Shown here: piece by piece, positions 8,788 through 17,703 of the stretch | Layout of the letters: each line of letters opens with the position of its first letter | Numbering within the stretch: position 1 is the first letter of the stretch | Assembly: GCF_002929335.1 (NCBI RefSeq) | Contig: NZ_PJIL01000001.1 | Location: 496,001-560,000, forward strand | Direction of reading: 5' to 3' | Origin: Arthrobacter sp. Y81 | GTDB taxonomy: Bacteria; Actinomycetota; Actinomycetes; Actinomycetales; Micrococcaceae | DNA: 64,000 nucleotides | Position numbers and translations under genes: made by a program | Notes under the pieces: model-generated | What the model was told of the DNA's origin: nothing | Database searches by the model: none | Seen by the model: only the letters and a program-made list of their open reading frames with translations

Positions 8788-10215
8788 TTAGTCTTCGGTG
8801 CAGGGCGCCGCTCCCGCGGTGCCGGGGGTGTTGGGTGCCCAGTCCGGGTAGCTGCGGGTGTCGTTGGCCGGCACCCAGCGGCCGGAGTCCACCACGTAGT
8901 CCCAGCCGAGACCGGTCCGGCGGAGTTCCTCGATGCCGGCCAGCAGGCGCTGGGCGTCCTCCAGCCTGGACCCGACGCCGAAGCTTGCACGCAGCGAACC
9001 GGAAGGAAGTCCCAAGCGCTTGAGCAGCGGGTGGGCGCAGAAGCGGCCGTCGCGGAGGCCAACACCGTGTTCCGCGGAAAGGTAGGCGGCCACTAGGCCT
9101 GCGTCGTAGCCCTCGACCGAGAAGTTGACCACGCCGATGGTGTCCGTTGCCTGGTCGGTGTCGCTGAAGATCTGGTGGACCGTAACGCCGTCGATCTTCC
9201 GCAGGCCTTCAACGAGGAAGGACCTGATGGCGGTCTCGTGGGCGTGCCACAGCTCCTGGTCCAGCGCACCGATGACCTGCGTGGCGCGGGCCAGCGTGGC
9301 TGCTCCAAGAACGTTGGGCGACCCGCCCTCATGCCGCGCCGGTCCGGTAGCCCAGCTGACGGAGTCCAGCCGGGCCTCACGGACGGCTCCGCCGCCTGCA
9401 AGGTGGGGAGTGCCGGCGTCGAGCCAGTCCGGCCGGCCCACGAGGACACCCGAGCCGAACGGCGCGTACAGCTTGTGGCCCGAGAAGGCGAGGTAGTCGA
9501 CGTCGTCCGCCGCGATGTCGATGCGGCGGTGCGGGGCCAGCTGTGCCGCGTCCACAACGATCCTTGCGCCGTGTTCGTGGGCCAGCGCGGCCAACTCGCG
9601 GATGGGGAGGATTTCACCTGTGACGTTGGAGGCGCCCGTTACGGCCAGCAGGCTGATGTCGCCCTGGCTGAGCTCGGAGCGCAGGTTTTCGAGCGTGGCG
9701 CTCAGCGTGGGAGCGGCAACAACGCTGCGGTGCGGCACACCCTGCCAGGGGAGCAGGTTGGCGTGGTGTTCGATGTCGAGATACAGCACGTCACCGGTGT
9801 GGCGGCCGTCCGCCACGGGCAGGCAGCCCGCCAGCAGGTTCAGGGAGTCCGTGGTGTTCCTGGTGAAGATGACGGAATCGTCAGTCCTGCCGCCGACGAA
9901 TGCGCGGACGATGTTCCGGGAGTTTTCGTACACCGAGGTGCTGATCTGCGAGGCGTAGCCGGCGCCGCGGTGAACGCTGGCGTAGTACGGCAGGATTTCG
10001 TTCAGGTAGGCCGACACGACGGACAGGGCCGGAGCGGACGCTCCATAGTCCAGGTTCGCGTAGCGGACGTGGCCACCCTGGATCAGCGGAGCCTGGATCT
10101 CGGCGCCGGTGACGGCCGAGAGCGGCCGCTTGGCAATGGTGAAGCGTTCGTCCAGGAGGCCTGCGGCCGTCGCGGACGTGGTTCCGGGGTTTGCGGGGAA
10201 GGTGGCAGTAGTCAT
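8788..10215 (-). CDS. Class V aminotransferase, cysteine desulfurase-like (SufS/CsdA type)
   Basis: A 475-residue PLP enzyme. The PLP lysine is in SGHKLYAPFGSGVLVGR, the phosphate and ring contacts in ASNVTGEILPI and VVDAAQLAPH. Near the C-terminus RDGRFCAHPLL aligns with the RAGxxCAQP loop of SufS, so a candidate sulfur-accepting cysteine is present. That supports a cysteine desulfurase or a related sulfur-amino-acid lyase rather than a plain transaminase. A SAM-IV riboswitch lies in the leader, tying expression to S-adenosylmethionine level. No suf or isc genes are adjacent, so it is unlikely to be the housekeeping Fe-S desulfurase. Exact substrate unknown. Confidence 0.82.
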   Translation of the reverse strand: MTTATFPANPGTTSATAAGLLDERFTIAKRPLSAVTGAEIQAPLIQGGHVRYANLDYGASAPALSVVSAYLNEILPYYASVHRGAGYASQISTSVYENSRNIVRAFVGGRTDDSVIFTRNTTDSLNLLAGCLPVADGRHTGDVLYLDIEHHANLLPWQGVPHRSVVAAPTLSATLENLRSELSQGDISLLAVTGASNVTGEILPIRELAALAHEHGARIVVDAAQLAPHRRIDIAADDVDYLAFSGHKLYAPFGSGVLVGRPDWLDAGTPHLAGGGAVREARLDSVSWATGPARHEGGSPNVLGAATLARATQVIGALDQELWHAHETAIRSFLVEGLRKIDGVTVHQIFSDTDQATDTIGVVNFSVEGYDAGLVAAYLSAEHGVGLRDGRFCAHPLLKRLGLPSGSLRASFGVGSRLEDAQRLLAGIEELRRTGLGWDYVVDSGRWVPANDTRSYPDWAPNTPGTAGAAPCTED

Positions 10216-10249
10216 GGGGACCTCACTGTAAAGGACCCCTCACTCCGGG

Positions 10250-10363
10250 GATCCGCGCTTGCCGGGTCCGTTCCGGACCGGCCTGGTCGTCACCCGGGGC
10301 ACCCCACCGCGAATGGAGGGTTGCCGGCCAGCAAACCGGGGTTTCGCGCTGGCACTCGTGACC
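10250..10363 (-). ncRNA. SAM-IV riboswitch
   Basis: On the reverse strand the leader contains, in order, GGTCACGAGTGCCAGC, GCTGGCCGGCAACCCTCC, GCGGTGGGGTGCCCCGGGTG, GACGACCAGG and GGCAAGCGCGGATC. These are the conserved blocks of actinobacterial SAM-IV riboswitches, including the closing P1 pair and the 3' pseudoknot element. It ends 35 nt before the ATG of the class V aminotransferase. Binding of S-adenosylmethionine would be expected to lower expression; the short distance to the start suggests control of translation initiation. Confidence 0.9.
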
Positions 10364-10461
10364 TGTTTCGAGATTAGGACATTCGCGGCGCCGCGGGAAA
10401 GCCACGCCAATTATTAAGCCGTTTGTTACGCAAGCCGGGAGAAGCGGGCTCCGGCCGAATA

Positions 10462-10504
10462 AACGACGGCGGACACCCCCTTGGGAGGGGTGTCCGCCGT
10501 CGTT
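10462..10504 (-). terminator. Rho-independent terminator after hisN
   Basis: A perfect 18-bp stem (10462-10479 with 10487-10504) and a 7-nt loop lie just past the hisN stop. On the reverse strand it is followed by TTTATT. The rest of the 341-nt gap between the aminotransferase and hisN holds the SAM-IV riboswitch and a presumed promoter that I cannot place. Confidence 0.9.
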
Positions 10505-10556
10505 CATTCTGCAGTCCGTCTATGCGTCCGCACCGGGTTCCAGTGCGGTGCACCCG

Positions 10557-11369
10557 TCAGAGGAGGTCGTCGAGGTCCGGGTTCAGCCGCTTGAGGACTT
10601 CGGAGTGGAGGATCGAGTTGGTGGCCAGGGCGTTTCCGCCGAAGGGGCCGTCCACTCCCTCCAAGGACGTGAAGCGGCCGCCCGCTTCGGTGACAATCGG
10701 CACCAGCGCGGCCATGTCGTAGAGGTTCAGCTCCGGCTCGCAAGCGATGTCCACGCATCCCTCGGCCACCATGCAATAGGACCAGAAGTCGCCGTAGGCG
10801 CGGGTCCGCCAGACCTCCTCGGTGAGGCCGAGGAACTCGTCCAGGTTGCCGCGTTCCTTCCAGCCGCCCAGGCTCGAGTAGGAGAGTGAAGCGTCCGAAA
10901 GCTCGGACACGTTCGAGACCTTCAGCCGCGTGGCCGCAGCAAGGGACCGCCCCATGTAGGCGCCGGCGCCCTTCGCGGCCCACCAGCGCTTGCCCAATGC
11001 CGGCGCGCTGACCAGGCCAACCACGGGTTCGCCCTCATCCACGAGGGCGATCAGGGTGGCCCAGACAGGCACGCCACGGACGAAGTTTTTGGTGCCGTCG
11101 ATCGGATCGATGATCCAGCGGCGGGAACCATGCCCGGAACTGCCGAACTCTTCGCCGAGGACGGCGTCGCGCGGGCGGGAGCGCGAGAGCTGTCCGCGGA
11201 TGGATTCTTCAGCTGCCTTGTCAGCATCCGTGACCGGGGTAAGGTCCGGTTTGGTTTCAATCTGAAGGTCCAGTGCCTTGAAACGGCTCATGGTCTGGGA
11301 GTCAACAGAGTCGGCCAGGACATGGGCGAGGCGCAGGTCATCGTTGTAGCTCGAAGCGGGTTGGGTCAT
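10557..11369 (-). CDS. hisN: Histidinol-phosphatase, inositol monophosphatase family
   Basis: HisN removes phosphate from histidinol phosphate in histidine biosynthesis; in actinobacteria this step uses an IMPase-type enzyme. The 270-residue product has the metal-binding signatures LGEEFG and [12 protein letters not shown] and the late motif [16 protein letters not shown] conserved [14 protein letters not shown] precedes them, as in actinobacterial HisN. General inositol- or fructose-phosphatase activity cannot be excluded by eye. Its neighbour on the same strand is rsgA and then aroA, an arrangement common in Micrococcaceae. Confidence 0.9.
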   Translation of the reverse strand: MTQPASSYNDDLRLAHVLADSVDSQTMSRFKALDLQIETKPDLTPVTDADKAAEESIRGQLSRSRPRDAVLGEEFGSSGHGSRRWIIDPIDGTKNFVRGVPVWATLIALVDEGEPVVGLVSAPALGKRWWAAKGAGAYMGRSLAAATRLKVSNVSELSDASLSYSSLGGWKERGNLDEFLGLTEEVWRTRAYGDFWSYCMVAEGCVDIACEPELNLYDMAALVPIVTEAGGRFTSLEGVDGPFGGNALATNSILHSEVLKRLNPDLDDLL

Positions 11370-11480
11370 GCTTCCAAACTACCGTCTCTGCGGCCGGCCG
11401 GCTGGGAGGCCACGTCCTGCACCGTGCTGCCCGTGAACCCGCCCCGTGGCGGGGCCCCGGGCACAGGCGGCGAAACGGCG

Positions 11481-12620
11481 CTACGAAACAATGCCGAGTT
11501 CCTTGGCTTCCTGCGCTTCCATCCGGGGATCGGTGCCGAGCAGACGGCGCAGTGACGCCAGCCGCGCTGCGCCGGACGGCCCTGCGTGCCCTTCGGACAC
11601 CCAGGCGTCCACTCCGCAGTTAACGGCGGAGGAATCATGCTTGCAGCCACGTTCGCAGGCATCCGTGCCGGGTTCGAGATCGGGAAAGGACCGGAGGATC
11701 CGGTCCGGGTCCACGTGCGCGAGGCCGAATGACCGGATGCCCGGTGTGTCGATAATCCAGCTCCCGGCGGGCGCGTCACTGATCCGCAGGGCCAGTGCCG
11801 ACGACGACGTGTGCCGTCCCCGCCCGGTGACGGCGTTGACGCCTCCGGTAGCGCGCTCTGCGCCGGTCAGGGCGTTGACCATGGTGGACTTGCCCACCCC
11901 GGAATGGCCAAGCATGACCGTCACCTTGCCGTCGAGGTGGGCACGCAGCTGCGACACGGCGTCGCTGTCGAGCCGGGCGGACAGCCCGTCATCGGAGCGC
12001 GCATCGATTCCCGAGGCGGCCGCATCGGCGGTCTTGCTGATGATCACGGGGAAGTCCAGGTGCCGGTAGTTGGACAGGAGTTCGGTGGGGTCCTTGACGT
12101 CCGCCTTGGTGACGAGGAGCAGCGGCTCGATCCCGGCGTCGTACGCCGCCACCAGGGCGCGGTCAATAAAACCGGTGCGCGGTTCGGGATTGGCCGCGGC
12201 CACGACCACTACGAGCTGGTCGGCATTCGCGACCACCGCCCGTTCGATCGGGTCGGTGTCATCGGCGCTGCGCCGCAGGAGCGTGTGGCGGTCCTGGATC
12301 TTCACGAGCCGGGCAAGGGTGTCCGGCTCGCCGGAGACATCGCCGACGAGGGACACGAAGTCACCGGCCACCACCGGCGAACGGCGCAATTCGCGCGCCC
12401 GCGCCGCGATGACAATGCGTTCGTTGCCGGTATCCTCGCCCACCACAGCCGTGTAGCGGCCGCGGTCCACGGTGATGATGCGTCCGGTCACGGCGTCGTC
12501 ATGGCTGGGCCGGTCCTTGGTCCGGGGACGGGTACCTTTCTTGTTGGGGCGGATCCGGATATCGGACTCGTCCCAGGAACCGGTGCTACGCCCCACTGGC
12601 CTGTTCCGTCTGCCGGCCAA
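11481..12620 (-). CDS. rsgA: Ribosome small-subunit GTPase RsgA
   Basis: RsgA is a circularly permuted GTPase that releases assembly factors from, and checks, the 30S subunit. The 379-residue protein has an N-terminal OB fold (about 45-120). The GTPase motifs come in permuted order: [10 protein letters not shown] (G4) first, then [14 protein letters not shown] (G1) and [10 protein letters not shown] (G3). The C-terminal zinc region [16 protein letters not shown] is present. The chosen ATG at 12620 lies inside the end of aroA, giving a 35-nt overlap and suggesting coupled translation. The first 40 residues are basic and poorly conserved, so a later start is possible. Confidence 0.93.
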   Translation of the reverse strand: MAGRRNRPVGRSTGSWDESDIRIRPNKKGTRPRTKDRPSHDDAVTGRIITVDRGRYTAVVGEDTGNERIVIAARARELRRSPVVAGDFVSLVGDVSGEPDTLARLVKIQDRHTLLRRSADDTDPIERAVVANADQLVVVVAAANPEPRTGFIDRALVAAYDAGIEPLLLVTKADVKDPTELLSNYRHLDFPVIISKTADAAASGIDARSDDGLSARLDSDAVSQLRAHLDGKVTVMLGHSGVGKSTMVNALTGAERATGGVNAVTGRGRHTSSSALALRISDAPAGSWIIDTPGIRSFGLAHVDPDRILRSFPDLEPGTDACERGCKHDSSAVNCGVDAWVSEGHAGPSGAARLASLRRLLGTDPRMEAQEAKELGIVS

Positions 12621-13962
12621 GCTGCGTCAGCATGGCTTCCCACAATTGCGGGAAGTCCGGCATGGTCTTGGCTGTGGTGCCGATGTCTTCGACTTCGACT
12701 CCGTGGACGGCGAGGCCCAGGATTGCCCCCGCCGTCGCCATGCGGTGGTCAGCGTAACTGTGGACGACGCCGCCGTGGAGCGTCGCGGGCCGGATCACCA
12801 GGCCATCGGCTGTTTCCTCGGCATCCCCGCCCAGGCGGTTGATTTCGGTGACGAGGGCGGCAAGCCTGTCCGTCTCATGGCCCCGGAGGTGCGCTATGCC
12901 GCTGAGCCGCGAGGGGCCGGTGGCCAGCGCGCACAAGGCGGCCACTGTCGGCGCCAGTTCACTGGTGTCGGCGAAGTCTGCGCCCTTGATTTCGGGCCCG
13001 CCTGTGACGGTGAGTGTCCCGTTGTCCAGTGTGACGGTGGCACCCATCTCTGCCAGGATGCTGCGCCAAAGATCGCCCACCTGCGTTGTGGGCGCCGGCC
13101 AGTTGGGAATGCGGACCGTGCCACCCGTTGCCAGCGCCGCGGCGAGGAAGGGACCGGCGTTGGACAGGTCCTGTTCAATGCGGCGGTCGAACGCCCGGAT
13201 GGAGCCAGGTGCCACGATCCAGTGGTTCGGGACGGAATCGTCGACGGACACGCCGACTTCGCGCAGAACGGCCACGGTCATGTTGATGTGGTCCAGGCTC
13301 GGCACGGGCTTGCCGACGTGTTCCAGGTGCAGGCCCTCGGTGAAACGCGCGCCCACAAGGAGAAGTGCCGACACGAACTGCGATGATGCGCTCGCGTCAA
13401 TCACCAGGTGGCCGCCGCGCACTTCGCCCGTGCCTTCCACTACGAAGGGAAGCGACGTCGGCCTCGTCCCGTCGGCGGCAGTGACCTCAACGCCGAGGGC
13501 AGCCAGTGCCTCGATGATGGTGTTCATGGGCCGCTTGCGGGCGTGCGGATCGCCGTCGAATACGGTGGCTCCGTTGCGGAGCGCAGCCACCGGGGGGACA
13601 AAGCGCATCACGGTTCCGGCGAGGCCACAGTCGATGGCGGTACCGGCCGCCGCCGCGTCCGGGCTGAGCGGCGTGATCTCGAGGTCAGGCCCGAACGAGC
13701 CGTCGCCCGGGACCTCACGGATACCGGCTCCCAGCTGGCGCAGGGCCTGGATCATCAGCGCGGAGTCGCGCGAATGCAGGGGTGCGCGGAGGCGGGACGG
13801 GCCGTCGGCCAGGGCGGCAAGGACCAGGTACCTGTTGGTCAGCGACTTGGAGCCCGGGACGGTAACCGTCGCGTTGACCGGTGTTTCGGCGAACGGTGCG
13901 GGCCAGTGGATTCCGTCCGCAGGTGTTGAGGGAGCCGGGGTGGTGGGGGCGGTGCCTGTCAT
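12586..13962 (-). CDS. aroA: 3-Phosphoshikimate 1-carboxyvinyltransferase (EPSP synthase)
   Basis: AroA joins phosphoenolpyruvate to shikimate-3-phosphate in the pathway to aromatic amino acids. The 458-residue product has [19 protein letters not shown] near the N-terminus, [14 protein letters not shown], and the late [18 protein letters not shown]. In place of the textbook LGNAGTAMRP loop it reads [13 protein letters not shown], a version I associate with actinobacterial enzymes. This loop is where glyphosate-response residues map, but sensitivity cannot be predicted from it. The gene overlaps rsgA downstream and is separated from the DoxX gene by 6 nt, so the three are probably co-transcribed. 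Confidence 0.95.
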   Translation of the reverse strand: MTGTAPTTPAPSTPADGIHWPAPFAETPVNATVTVPGSKSLTNRYLVLAALADGPSRLRAPLHSRDSALMIQALRQLGAGIREVPGDGSFGPDLEITPLSPDAAAAGTAIDCGLAGTVMRFVPPVAALRNGATVFDGDPHARKRPMNTIIEALAALGVEVTAADGTRPTSLPFVVEGTGEVRGGHLVIDASASSQFVSALLLVGARFTEGLHLEHVGKPVPSLDHINMTVAVLREVGVSVDDSVPNHWIVAPGSIRAFDRRIEQDLSNAGPFLAAALATGGTVRIPNWPAPTTQVGDLWRSILAEMGATVTLDNGTLTVTGGPEIKGADFADTSELAPTVAALCALATGPSRLSGIAHLRGHETDRLAALVTEINRLGGDAEETADGLVIRPATLHGGVVHSYADHRMATAGAILGLAVHGVEVEDIGTTAKTMPDFPQLWEAMLTQLGRQTEQASGA

Positions 13963-13968
13963 TCGTGC

Positions 13969-14517
13969 CTATGCTTTCACTGCGTGGTCCACGGCTTTGC
14001 GGACGGCCTTGTCGGCCTTCTTAAGCTGCTTGCCGGTGGTCTTGCGGACGTCCGAAGTCAGGTGGCTGGCACCCTTGCGGGCATCAGCGGCCAGGTGCTC
14101 GGCCCGCCAGGCCAGGCTCGGCTTGCCGGCGGTGTCCACGGAGGCCAGCAGCACGCCGCCGGTGAGCGTGACGTTCTTGAGGAGCTGGGTGCGGCGGGCG
14201 TCCCGTGCTTCCTTGGACGTGATATCCGCGCTGCGCCACTCGACGTAGGCATTCAGAACTGAAATAACCGCGAGCACGGAGGCGGCGAGCCGGGCCGATT
14301 TGCCCAGGGCGAACAGCACTCCGGCGCCCACCTGGGTGCCACCGATGACCCGGGCCAGCACCTTTTCGTTCGTGGCGAACGGCAGGGAGTCCGCCGCACG
14401 CCGCAGCAGGGGGGACAGCTGCGTCGCAGTGTCATCCGCGTTCTTTAGCTTGTCCAGGCCGGCGAGGACGAAACTGGAAGCCAGCATGGGCCGGGCGAGA
14501 AAACGGACTAAGGACAT
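13969..14517 (-). CDS. DoxX-family membrane protein
   Basis: A 182-residue membrane protein that starts MSLVRFLARPMLASSFVLAGLDKL, the DoxX-family opening. Three or four hydrophobic segments lie between about 8 and 130 (ARVIGGTQVGAGVLFALGK is one). The C-terminal 50 residues are rich in Lys and Ala and likely cytoplasmic. In mycobacteria a DoxX protein works with a thiol sulfurtransferase and superoxide dismutase in a membrane oxidoreductase complex, so a role in redox balance next to sigR would fit, but this is only suggestive. It diverges from sigR. Confidence 0.85.
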   Translation of the reverse strand: MSLVRFLARPMLASSFVLAGLDKLKNADDTATQLSPLLRRAADSLPFATNEKVLARVIGGTQVGAGVLFALGKSARLAASVLAVISVLNAYVEWRSADITSKEARDARRTQLLKNVTLTGGVLLASVDTAGKPSLAWRAEHLAADARKGASHLTSDVRKTTGKQLKKADKAVRKAVDHAVKA

Positions 14518-14586
14518 GAATTTCCTCCTGGGTGGACGAGCCGCGGAACTTCTGCGGGGGAACCGGTTCTAGTCTTGCACTTTTGC

Positions 14587-14612
14587 GGAATATTTGCCCG
14601 CCGGACGTGGTT
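14587..14612 (+). promoter_or_regulatory. SigR-type autoregulatory promoter of sigR
   Basis: GGAAT (14587-14591) and GTT (14610-14612) are separated by exactly 18 nt, matching the SigR/SigH promoter consensus. It lies about 270 nt before the main sigR start, so the message begins near 14620. Positive autoregulation is established for Streptomyces sigR and mycobacterial sigH. Confidence 0.75.
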
Positions 14613-14762
14613 GTGAAAAGCAGGTCCCAAATGAGTCAGGGGCCGTGCATGGGCGCGGCCTTGGGACGTTTGCGGACGCCGGGCGGTTGCACGCCCAGAG
14701 CGTCAGCGCGGGGCGTCAACAGCAAGGGCCCCCACAGTAAGGACACAGAGCGGAGATGGAGC

Positions 14763-14785
14763 TTGACATTGGTTAGGGACAGCGT
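14763..14785 (+). promoter_or_regulatory. Possible second sigR promoter
   Basis: TTGACA (14763-14768) is a perfect -35 hexamer, but the element 17 nt downstream, GAAACT, is a weak -10. It could provide basal SigR expression. The same bases also contain in-frame TTG codons, so the TTGACA match may be coincidental. Confidence 0.3.
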
Positions 14786-14882
14786 GAAACTCGTCGCCCC
14801 GTTGGAGTTCCCCGGACGCGACGGCGAAGCCGGCGGACTACCGCCGGAAACTGCCGCGCGCGTCACAGTAGACTTGAAGGCA

Positions 14883-15656
14883 ATGAGCACCATTGATCCG
14901 GCCGTTGCGGCCATATATGAGGCTGCCGGAAACGACGCCAAGACCATCAGCGAGTCCCCGAAGGACGCTGCGGCCCGCCCTGGCGGCGAGCCGCAAGCTG
15001 TGGAGACGGGCGCTGCGGAGGCGGAAGTCGACGTGGTGTCCGAGACCCCGGAGCAGCGCAGGCAGCGGTTTGAACGCGACGCCATGCAGTACGTCGACCA
15101 GCTCTATTCCGCTGCCATGAGGATGGCGCGGAACCCTGCTGACGCAGAAGACCTGGTCCAGGAGGCGTACACCAAAGCCTTCTCCGCGTTCCACCAGTAC
15201 AAGCCCGGCACGAACCTCAAGGCATGGCTCTACCGGATACTCACGAACACGTACATCAACCTGTACCGCAAGAGGCAGCGCGAGCCGCTCCAGTCGAACT
15301 CGGACACGATTGAGGACTGGCAGCTGGCACGGGCGGAGTCGCACACCTCAACGGGTCTGCGCTCCGCGGAAGCCGAAGCACTGGACCACCTTCCCGATTC
15401 CGATGTGAAGCGGGCCCTGCAGGCGATCCCGGAAGAATTCCGGCTCGCGGTGTACTTCGCTGACGTGGAGGGTTTCGCCTACAAGGAAATCTCGGACATC
15501 ATGAACACCCCCATCGGCACCGTGATGTCCCGGCTCCACCGCGGCCGGAAAATGCTGCGGGACATGCTCGCGGACTATGCCGCAGAGCGGGGTTTCAAAG
15601 CCGCAACCGATTCAGGCGCAGCGGCCGAAAGCACAAAACAGGAGAACAGGAAATGA
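14883..15656 (+). CDS. sigR: ECF-type sigma factor SigR/SigH (thiol-oxidative stress)
   Basis: A 257-residue RNA polymerase sigma factor of the SigR/SigH group, which controls the response to disulfide stress. Region 2 spans about 66-135 ([39 protein letters not shown]). Region 4 includes [20 protein letters not shown] and [11 protein letters not shown]. The ATG at 14883 gives an N-terminus similar in length to other SigR proteins, but GAAGG is only 2 nt from it. The frame is open far upstream with candidate starts at TTG 14763/14769 and ATG 14631, so a longer isoform may exist as in Streptomyces. The stop overlaps the rsrA start (ATGA). Confidence 0.93.
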   Translation: MSTIDPAVAAIYEAAGNDAKTISESPKDAAARPGGEPQAVETGAAEAEVDVVSETPEQRRQRFERDAMQYVDQLYSAAMRMARNPADAEDLVQEAYTKAFSAFHQYKPGTNLKAWLYRILTNTYINLYRKRQREPLQSNSDTIEDWQLARAESHTSTGLRSAEAEALDHLPDSDVKRALQAIPEEFRLAVYFADVEGFAYKEISDIMNTPIGTVMSRLHRGRKMLRDMLADYAAERGFKAATDSGAAAESTKQENRK

Positions 15657-15913
15657 GCGACTGCCAGGGACTGGGCGATTGCGACGACGCCCGGATGCAA
15701 CGTATTTACGAATACCTGGACGGTGCGTTGACACACAGCGACATCGCCGAGATCAAGGATCACCTGGACGGTTGCCCGGAGTGCCTTGAGGAGTACGATC
15801 TCGAGTGCGTCATCCGCAAGGTGGTCAAGCGGTCCTGTACGGAAGCCGCCCCGGAGAACCTGAAAAACGCGATCTTGGACCGGATCCACTCGATTCGTCC
15901 CGTGGAGGCCTAG
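15653..15913 (+). CDS. rsrA: Zinc anti-sigma factor RsrA
   Basis: RsrA holds SigR inactive until oxidation forms a disulfide and releases zinc. The 86-residue protein has the ZAS signature His37-x3-Cys41-x2-Cys44 (HLDGCPEC). Further cysteines at 4, 10, 52 and 62 include equivalents of those at the ends of Streptomyces RsrA. Length and the short helical build match the family. It overlaps the end of sigR by 4 nt, so the two are made together, and they are followed by a strong terminator. Confidence 0.95.
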   Translation: MSDCQGLGDCDDARMQRIYEYLDGALTHSDIAEIKDHLDGCPECLEEYDLECVIRKVVKRSCTEAAPENLKNAILDRIHSIRPVEA

Positions 15914-15940
15914 CTCCCCGCGGCAGCCCGCCCCGGATGT

Positions 15941-15990
15941 TAAAGCGAAGGGCCCCGGAAACCATGTGGTTTCCGGGGCCCTTCGCTTTA
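15941..15990. terminator. Strong bidirectional hairpin after rsrA
   Basis: A perfect 23-bp stem (15941-15963 with 15968-15990) and an ATGT loop between the convergent rsrA and bL37 genes. The outer pairs are A/T-rich (TAAAG/CTTTA), so each strand ends in a short T run. It should stop transcription from both sides. Confidence 0.9.
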
Positions 15991-16013
15991 AAGCTCATGT
16001 TCCAAACCGTAGT

Positions 16014-16088
16014 TTAGGCGTTGGGGCGCTTCCCGTGGTTCGCGCCGCCACGCTTACGGTCACGACGTTTACGTGCTCGCTTGCTCAT
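16014..16088 (-). CDS. 50S ribosomal protein bL37 (24 residues)
   Basis: A 24-residue, highly basic peptide, MSKRARKRRDRKRGG followed by ANHGKRPNA. It matches the actinobacteria-specific large-subunit protein bL37 first seen in mycobacterial ribosome structures; the C-terminal ANHGKRPN is the recognisable part. AAGGAGG lies 6 nt before the ATG, a near-ideal ribosome site that supports real translation. It is too short for most gene finders. It stands alone between the rsrA terminator and the PadR gene. Confidence 0.88.
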   Translation of the reverse strand: MSKRARKRRDRKRGGANHGKRPNA

Positions 16089-16171
16089 AGCTGGCCTCCT
16101 TAATCTTGGTACTCAAAAGAGCTGCCCTCAAGTCTCCCACATCACGCGACGGCCCGCGAACCGAGTCCGGC

Positions 16172-16795
16172 TCAGTGACTGTCTGCCTTCAGCGAGTTGC
16201 GGATGGATATCCGGGCCTGATCCAGTACCGTTCGGATCGTTTCCAGCGTGACGCCGCTGATGGGGGCGGAGCTGGCCCGAACCCGAAGCTCAACCCGGAG
16301 GCTGTCCCTGAAGGCCTGGAGCAGCATTTCCGCTTCCTTCAGCGTTCGGTCGCTTTCGGGGCCATGCCGGGTTCCGCGGTCGGGAAATGCGGCGGATCGT
16401 GCTGATGACCTCGCAGCTTCCGCGGTGGCGGCAAGGTCGGCCCGGAGTCCGCGCATATTAGCGCGGATGTCCTCGCGCAGGTTGTCGGCCAGCCTGCGCA
16501 CGGAGTCCGAAATATCATTTTCGACTCCGGCGAGTTCGTCCCTGCGCCGGTTGAGCTCCACCAGCCCGGCCGGCGTGATGCGGTAGTTGGTGCGGCGCCC
16601 CTCGGACTCGGTGGCCACGAGCCCCTCTTCCTCCAGCTTGCCCAGCCGCGGGTAGATGGTGCCGGCGCTGGGGGAGTAGGTTCCCCCGAACCGCTCGCTG
16701 AGGGCCTTGATGAGTTCGTAGCCGTGTTTGGGGCCGGACTCCAGCAGGGAGAGGAGATAGAGGCGCAGTGCGCCATGGGCGAAGACCGGAGGCAT
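16172..16795 (-). CDS. PadR-family transcriptional regulator
   Basis: A 207-residue regulator. The PadR winged helix occupies about 5-85 (LRLYLLSLLESGPKHGYELIK, YSPSAGTIYPRLGKLEEEGLV, and the wing GRRTNYRITPAG). A longer, mostly helical C-terminal part (about 95-200, Arg/Ala-rich) would form the dimer and possibly a ligand site. The ATG abuts the stop of the DUF4097 gene upstream, so it is the second gene of that operon. PadR proteins usually repress their own operon, and two identical palindromes lie before the first gene, so they are the expected binding sites. Confidence 0.9.
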   Translation of the reverse strand: MPPVFAHGALRLYLLSLLESGPKHGYELIKALSERFGGTYSPSAGTIYPRLGKLEEEGLVATESEGRRTNYRITPAGLVELNRRRDELAGVENDISDSVRRLADNLREDIRANMRGLRADLAATAEAARSSARSAAFPDRGTRHGPESDRTLKEAEMLLQAFRDSLRVELRVRASSAPISGVTLETIRTVLDQARISIRNSLKADSH

Positions 16796-17623
16796 CTAGG
16801 CCCCCGTTTCGGCTTCGGCGGGCGACTCGCTGTGGATGATGGACGTCTTTCCGGAGATGGAGTTGGTCCGGACCAACATAAGCTGCGTATCCGGGCCGGC
16901 GATGGTTTGGACCTTGCCGCCGGGCTGGACGTATTTATGGTCGTCGATGACCACAGCGCCGCTGGCGGACTTTGCCACGATGTCCACGCCGACGTCCTGG
17001 GGCACCCGGACGGTGAGGTCACCTGACACTGAATTCGCCCCGAAGTCGTGGGTGAAGCCGTGCAGGTCAAAGCTCATGTCGCCGCTCACGGTGTTGGCGC
17101 GGATGTTGCTGAACCGGCCCGAGGCGGTGACTTCGCCGGAGACGCTCTTGGCGGTGAGGACGCCGTCGTGGTTCCGGGCGATGACTTCGCCGCTGACCGT
17201 GTTGACGTGGAGTTCGCCGGCGGTGCCGTCCGCCATGACTGATCCCGAGACGGTACTCAGCCTCGTATGCCCGCTGATCCCGGAGACGAGGCCGTCGCCG
17301 CTGACCGTGCCGGCCTCGACTTCGACTCCGGCCGGGAGCGCAATGCTGATCACGATGGAGTTGGTGCTGTTGTTGTGGACCGTTCCCATGAGGTTCTTGA
17401 ACCAGCCCTGGGCGCCTTGAAGCTGGTGGCGCACCTCGAGCCTTCCGTTGGCCAGGGTCACCGTCAGCGGGTCGCCGTGTATTTCGGATACTTCGATCCG
17501 CGTGACATCCTCGGCGTGGGTGACCACATCGAACCGGCCCCGGATGATTCCGAGTTTGAGTGCCCTGACGCCGTCGACGTCGATGGTCTGCGGACCGGTG
17601 ACGGTCCAGGTGTTGTCGTCCAC
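16796..17623 (-). CDS. DUF4097 beta-strand repeat protein
   Basis: A 275-residue protein made of repeated short beta strands with the recurring sequence VSG(D/E/S), for example GTVSGDGLVSGISG and AKSVSGEVTASG, typical of DUF4097 (adhesin-like beta-helix). No signal peptide or membrane segment is visible, so it seems cytoplasmic or attached through a partner. In firmicutes DUF4097 proteins sit with PadR or PspC genes in envelope-stress operons; a similar role is inferred here. The start is GTG at 17623 with GGAGGA just upstream. It is first in the operon with padR. Confidence 0.85.
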   Translation of the reverse strand: MDDNTWTVTGPQTIDVDGVRALKLGIIRGRFDVVTHAEDVTRIEVSEIHGDPLTVTLANGRLEVRHQLQGAQGWFKNLMGTVHNNSTNSIVISIALPAGVEVEAGTVSGDGLVSGISGHTRLSTVSGSVMADGTAGELHVNTVSGEVIARNHDGVLTAKSVSGEVTASGRFSNIRANTVSGDMSFDLHGFTHDFGANSVSGDLTVRVPQDVGVDIVAKSASGAVVIDDHKYVQPGGKVQTIAGPDTQLMLVRTNSISGKTSIIHSESPAEAETGA

Positions 17624-17637
17624 AGTTCCTCCAAGTT

Positions 17638-17673
17638 GCGATATATCGTGAATATGAATTGACGATATATCGC
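17638..17673 (-). promoter_or_regulatory. Twin-palindrome operator of the DUF4097-padR operon
   Basis: Two copies of the self-complementary sequence CGATATATCG (17639-17648 and 17663-17672) lie 24 bp apart centre to centre, within 12-bp arms that are inverted repeats of each other. The site sits 15 nt before the GTG of the DUF4097 gene and is strikingly AT-rich for this genome. A pair of PadR dimers bound here would cover the promoter. Inferred operator. Confidence 0.75.
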
Positions 17674-17703
17674 GTCTTGGCCGAAAGCAAGAGTCGACAG
17701 CCG

